64,000 bases of DNA. It comes from an uncultured Bacteroidales bacterium. GTDB taxonomy: Bacteria; Bacteroidota; Bacteroidia; Bacteroidales; Bacteroidaceae. The notes under the pieces were generated by a model. The model was not told the DNA's origin, did no database searches, and saw nothing but the letters and a program-made list of their open reading frames with translations. Positions within the stretch are counted from its first letter, which is position 1. Every line of letters starts with the position of its first letter. Shown piece after piece: positions 61,990-64,000 of the stretch. A program made the position numbers and the translations under genes. The DNA lies in NCBI GenBank assembly GCA_902801485.1, contig CADCIP010000007.1, positions 27,031 to 91,030 of the forward strand, read 5' to 3'.

Positions 61990-62865
61990 ATGAAACAATT
62001 CAAGGAAAGAAAACAAATAATAGACAGAATAGTAAATGAAACATTAAACAACATTAGAAAGCCAAAGAGCAAATTGGTTGAAGGTGTTCAATATGACAGC
62101 CGTAGTAACTCATTCACATTTGATTTTACCCAAGATTCAGAACGTGATATTATAAAATTGACTAATTATGGCTTATATCAAAGCAGTATATATAATAAGT
62201 GTTTTTATTTTAAATATCAATTTGAAGATGATGTGGACTCGTCAGTTAGAGCAAATTTTATAGAATATATAAAATTTCATGAAAATATGGATAATGGTGA
62301 TGTATCTACATTTATTGAAAAGGCAGTTAACTCTTTGGATGACACAATAAATATTAGAGAATACAATACAATTGTCTATCCTCAATCAATTTCAGAAATA
62401 AATAGGAAAGCAATATCTTACATAAGATTATTTGGTTATCCTGATTTTTTGACCTTTGAATTAGTTAAAGAGCCACCAAGTAAATTATGCTTTGACTATA
62501 CTTCATATAAAAGAGAGGTATTGGATGCAACACATAAGGTTGGAGAGAGAGAATATCCAAAATATACTGAAGAACAAAAAGAGGAACGAATAGCACAAAT
62601 AAGGGGAATGATGGAGACTTTGAAAAATAGTGACTACTTTTCGATTGGCCGAGATATGAAATACAAATATAGGAAATTTTTAAAGAATCTATATATTTTT
62701 GGAAATGAAGAAGAAAAAGAAGCATTCAATAAACTGACACAGCCAAAAGTAATGGTTATTGATGATGTTATGACAAGTGGTGCAACATTGAGTTACATTA
62801 TCAATACTATATATAAAGTAAATCCAAATGCAACTGTTGTCGTGTTTACATTAATAGGAAAATAA
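61990..62865 (+). CDS. PRTase-fold protein with unknown N-terminal region (291 aa)
   Basis: The C-terminal ~40 residues contain VMVIDDVMTSGATLSYIINT, the PRPP-binding loop of type I phosphoribosyltransferases. The N-terminal ~250 residues are helical and very rich in Lys, Glu, Asn and Tyr, with KEPPSKLCFDYTSYKREV and a Lys/Glu-rich linker. PRPP-site signatures usually lie mid-domain, so the fold may be circularly arranged or the protein may use a degenerate domain. Strongly AT-rich codon use (Asn, Ile, Lys) compared with the core genes suggests recent acquisition. It begins 25 bases after a head-to-head element pair. Confidence 0.7.
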   Translation: MKQFKERKQIIDRIVNETLNNIRKPKSKLVEGVQYDSRSNSFTFDFTQDSERDIIKLTNYGLYQSSIYNKCFYFKYQFEDDVDSSVRANFIEYIKFHENMDNGDVSTFIEKAVNSLDDTINIREYNTIVYPQSISEINRKAISYIRLFGYPDFLTFELVKEPPSKLCFDYTSYKREVLDATHKVGEREYPKYTEEQKEERIAQIRGMMETLKNSDYFSIGRDMKYKYRKFLKNLYIFGNEEEKEAFNKLTQPKVMVIDDVMTSGATLSYIINTIYKVNPNATVVVFTLIGK

Positions 62866-62904
62866 CTCAAAAAAAAAAGAAAGAATACTTTTATTAGACT
62901 TTTC

Positions 62905-62928
62905 GGGGCCAAATTCTATATGATTGCC
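62905..62928 (-). repeat. Array 3' element, GGCAAT type, after the FGase gene
   Basis: Minus strand GGCAATCATATAGAATTTGG then CCCC, 4 bases past the stop of the amidohydrolase gene, in the orientation of that gene; one base different from 61897-61920. Confidence 0.7.
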
Positions 62929-62932
62929 TAAT

Positions 62933-63625
62933 TTATAGAATGCCTTCGTAAATCTTATTCATACAGCCGAACCACCGCATAGCTTTTAAGGGCGTAAGAC
63001 TGATTGTTTTATTCTTCTCGTTCAGATAGACTCTCTTGTTAATCTCGATCATAATAGATCTGTAGGGAAAGGTAGTTTCTGGCGTTATAGAGTTTGAATA
63101 TGGTTTGTTTAACTGAACCGAATAACCATATTTTTCAAAAGTCCTTTTTACGAATTCAACTAATTTCGGGTCGTATGAGTCGTCATGATTGAAACCTATA
63201 CAAATGTCTGTGTTATAAATCTCACACGGAAAAGAATGACAGTCAATAAGTACTGAATCAGTTGTCAGTGAATCTGAAAGTTTTCTTAAGTGTTCAGTCC
63301 TTAAGCTAAGCAGATAATCCTTTGTATTTTCAGACAGTTCTTTTCTGGCTATTCCGCCGAATTCTCTGTATATTATTCCTTGGCCATGCTCTTCCAATTC
63401 GTCGTTTTCCAGCCTCTCGACATCACATACAAAACGTGAATACGGAAATACAACCTGTTTCACTTTACAGTTATCGGTACTGAACATATAATCGGTGTAC
63501 CAATCAGTCCATTTGTTTACGCACTCATTCATGAAATGCGGGTTCCTTGGCCATCTCCCTATTTCGTTGTCAAATACACCACAGCAAGAGGAATGGGGTA
63601 TGTTTAATATAATTTTTTGCATCAT
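62933..63625 (-). CDS. N-formylglutamate amidohydrolase family protein
   Basis: A 230-aa zinc-dependent amidase fold. Motifs: ILNIPHSS near the N-terminus (metal His), FPYSRFVCDVERLENDE near 62, DCHSFP near 150 (metal His), FPYRSIMIEINKRVYL near 200. All are intact. The family hydrolyses N-formyl-L-glutamate in histidine breakdown, but no hut genes are near, so here it may act on another formylated or peptide substrate. Two ATGs (63625 and 63622) are possible. It is preceded by a 15-codon rtcB-start remnant, so its promoter is second-hand (63751-63824). Confidence 0.85.
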   Translation of the reverse strand: MMQKIILNIPHSSCCGVFDNEIGRWPRNPHFMNECVNKWTDWYTDYMFSTDNCKVKQVVFPYSRFVCDVERLENDELEEHGQGIIYREFGGIARKELSENTKDYLLSLRTEHLRKLSDSLTTDSVLIDCHSFPCEIYNTDICIGFNHDDSYDPKLVEFVKRTFEKYGYSVQLNKPYSNSITPETTFPYRSIMIEINKRVYLNEKNKTISLTPLKAMRWFGCMNKIYEGIL

Positions 63626-63628
63626 TAC

Positions 63629-63676
63629 TTAAATGAGTTTTTTTTCTTTCATCCATGACTGTTCGCCGTATTCCAT
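63629..63676 (-). CDS. Start-cassette remnant ORF (15 aa)
   Basis: MEYGEQSWMKEKKLI, stop three bases before the FGase ATG. The leader and MEY start are those of rtcB (copy 3, 63667-63742). It may act as a coupled leader peptide for the next gene, or simply be a scar. Confidence 0.4.
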   Translation of the reverse strand: MEYGEQSWMKEKKLI

Positions 63677-63722
63677 CAGAAGTCTCATCTGAATATTTGA
63701 TTAGTTTCCAAATCTTTCACAA

Positions 63723-63752
63723 ATTTCCTCGTTCCAAGGCGTTATGATTGTC
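63723..63752 (-). pseudogene. 30-base remnant of a prfH 3' end
   Basis: 25 of 30 bases match prfH 56198-56227 (coding [10 protein letters not shown]). It lies between a C/D-type promoter and an rtcB-type start, exactly where prfH would end. Confidence 0.6.
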
Positions 63753-63824
63753 AAATCGTTATTCACGTTGCAAAATTAGGTTATTTTCTGCAAATCATAT
63801 TCTCTGTTATACATATATAAATTT
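63751..63824 (-). repeat. Promoter module, copy D
   Basis: Minus strand: TATATATGTATAACAGAG then a perfect -7 TAATTTTG. Matches 53665-53738 with 5 mismatches in 74 bases. Confidence 0.75.
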
Positions 63825-63825
63825 T

Positions 63826-63840
63826 GGGAACTATATACCT
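63826..63840 (+). repeat. Array element, half copy at the right edge
   Basis: GGGAACTATATACCT, identical to the first 15 bases of 54570-54592, then the sequence changes into the amidase terminator. It marks the right boundary of the array. Confidence 0.65.
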
Positions 63841-63845
63841 ACAGA

Positions 63846-63884
63846 AGAAGTCTCTGTTTTGCATGATGCTTAACAGAGACTTCT
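63846..63884. terminator. Terminator after the amidase gene
   Basis: AGAAGTCTCTGTT (63846-63858) pairs perfectly with AACAGAGACTTCT (63872-63884), 13 bp. The arms are followed by TTTT on the plus side. Confidence 0.8.
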
Positions 63885-63894
63885 TTTCAGTTAG

Positions 63895-64000
63895 TTACCT
63901 TGCCTGTGGTTGCAGGTCGGCATATTCCTTGCTGGCTGTATAGCAAGGACAGAGCTTGTGGACATCAGGGAGTTCGCAATGGCCGAGGATACGAGCCTCA
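63895..64000 (-). CDS. N-acetylmuramoyl-L-alanine amidase, C-terminal end (partial)
   Basis: Only the last 34 codons are inside: ARILGHCELPDVHKLCPCYT and ASKEYADLQPQAR. The ILGHxxLPxVxKxCPCY pattern is the end of Amidase_2-type peptidoglycan amidases common in Bacteroidales, with the zinc-site His in GHC/GHR. It is the first non-array gene on the right side. Confidence 0.75.
   Translation of the reverse strand, partial: EARILGHCELPDVHKLCPCYTASKEYADLQPQAR

Noticed and set aside
50600-63850. The accessory region as a prophage or conjugative element
   Set aside because: No phage structural, terminase, relaxase, transfer or integrase gene is present; genes are single cassettes with local promoters. 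The HNH and DnaB-like proteins alone are not enough.
50600-63850. The repeats as a CRISPR array
   Set aside because: Elements are 15-24 bases, irregularly spaced by whole genes, and there are no cas genes.

Overview
The window looks like the chromosome of a member of Bacteroidales, most likely a gut or rumen Prevotella/Segatella. Three things point there. Promoters follow the Bacteroidetes pattern TTTG-N19-21-TAnnTTTG. Glycoside hydrolases are abundant (GH92, GH43, GH10-CE1, GH31, CE12). Lineage-typical proteins are present: an Omp85 lipoprotein, GLUG-repeat surface proteins with type IX-like tails, and carboxynorspermidine dehydrogenase. Identification is from recognised protein families and motifs only; no database search was possible.

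Layout. 1-4.4 kb: start of a GH13 amylase, fabD, a GH92 mannosidase and an HU protein, all on the minus strand. 4.4-10.3 kb: a minus-strand operon of anion permease, cysC, cysD, cysN and a sulfotransferase, that is sulfate uptake, activation to PAPS, and transfer to an unknown acceptor. 10.4-13.8 kb: carB behind a leader with a strong intrinsic terminator and a small Arg-containing ORF. 13.9-18.9 kb: a DUF4965/glutaminase-like protein, an aldo/keto reductase and a GH43. 19.2-31.6 kb: a surface locus with a 1707-aa protein, a GLUG protein, a 48-aa peptide and a 1490-aa GLUG protein with an internal duplication. 31.6-50.4 kb: mostly conserved core genes (mutY, a COX24-like small basic protein, RNase E/G, aspS, tRNA-Lys, an MBL hydrolase, an Omp85 lipoprotein, an rRNA/tRNA methyltransferase, recA, casDH) mixed with xylan and glucan enzymes.

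50.6-63.85 kb is an AT-richer accessory array between casDH and a peptidoglycan amidase. It holds an HNH protein, a WG-repeat operon, a RecA/DnaB-like ATPase - PrfH - unknown - RtcB operon, a YqiA-type esterase, a probable structured ncRNA, an ADP-ribosylglycohydrolase, a PRTase-fold protein, an N-formylglutamate amidohydrolase and several unknowns. Many of these genes carry a related ~23-bp element directly after the stop codon, in a fixed orientation. Promoter/start modules are duplicated, and some are now orphaned. One scar joins a promoter to a fragment of the prfH 3' end and the rtcB start. I read the region as an integron-like, recombining array of acquired defence and damage-repair genes, resembling the recombinase-associated immunity arrays reported in Bacteroidales. 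The key functional unit is the ribosome rescue (PrfH) and RNA ligation (RtcB) operon, expected to repair ribosomes cut by rRNA-cleaving toxins. No recombinase and no toxin is inside the window.
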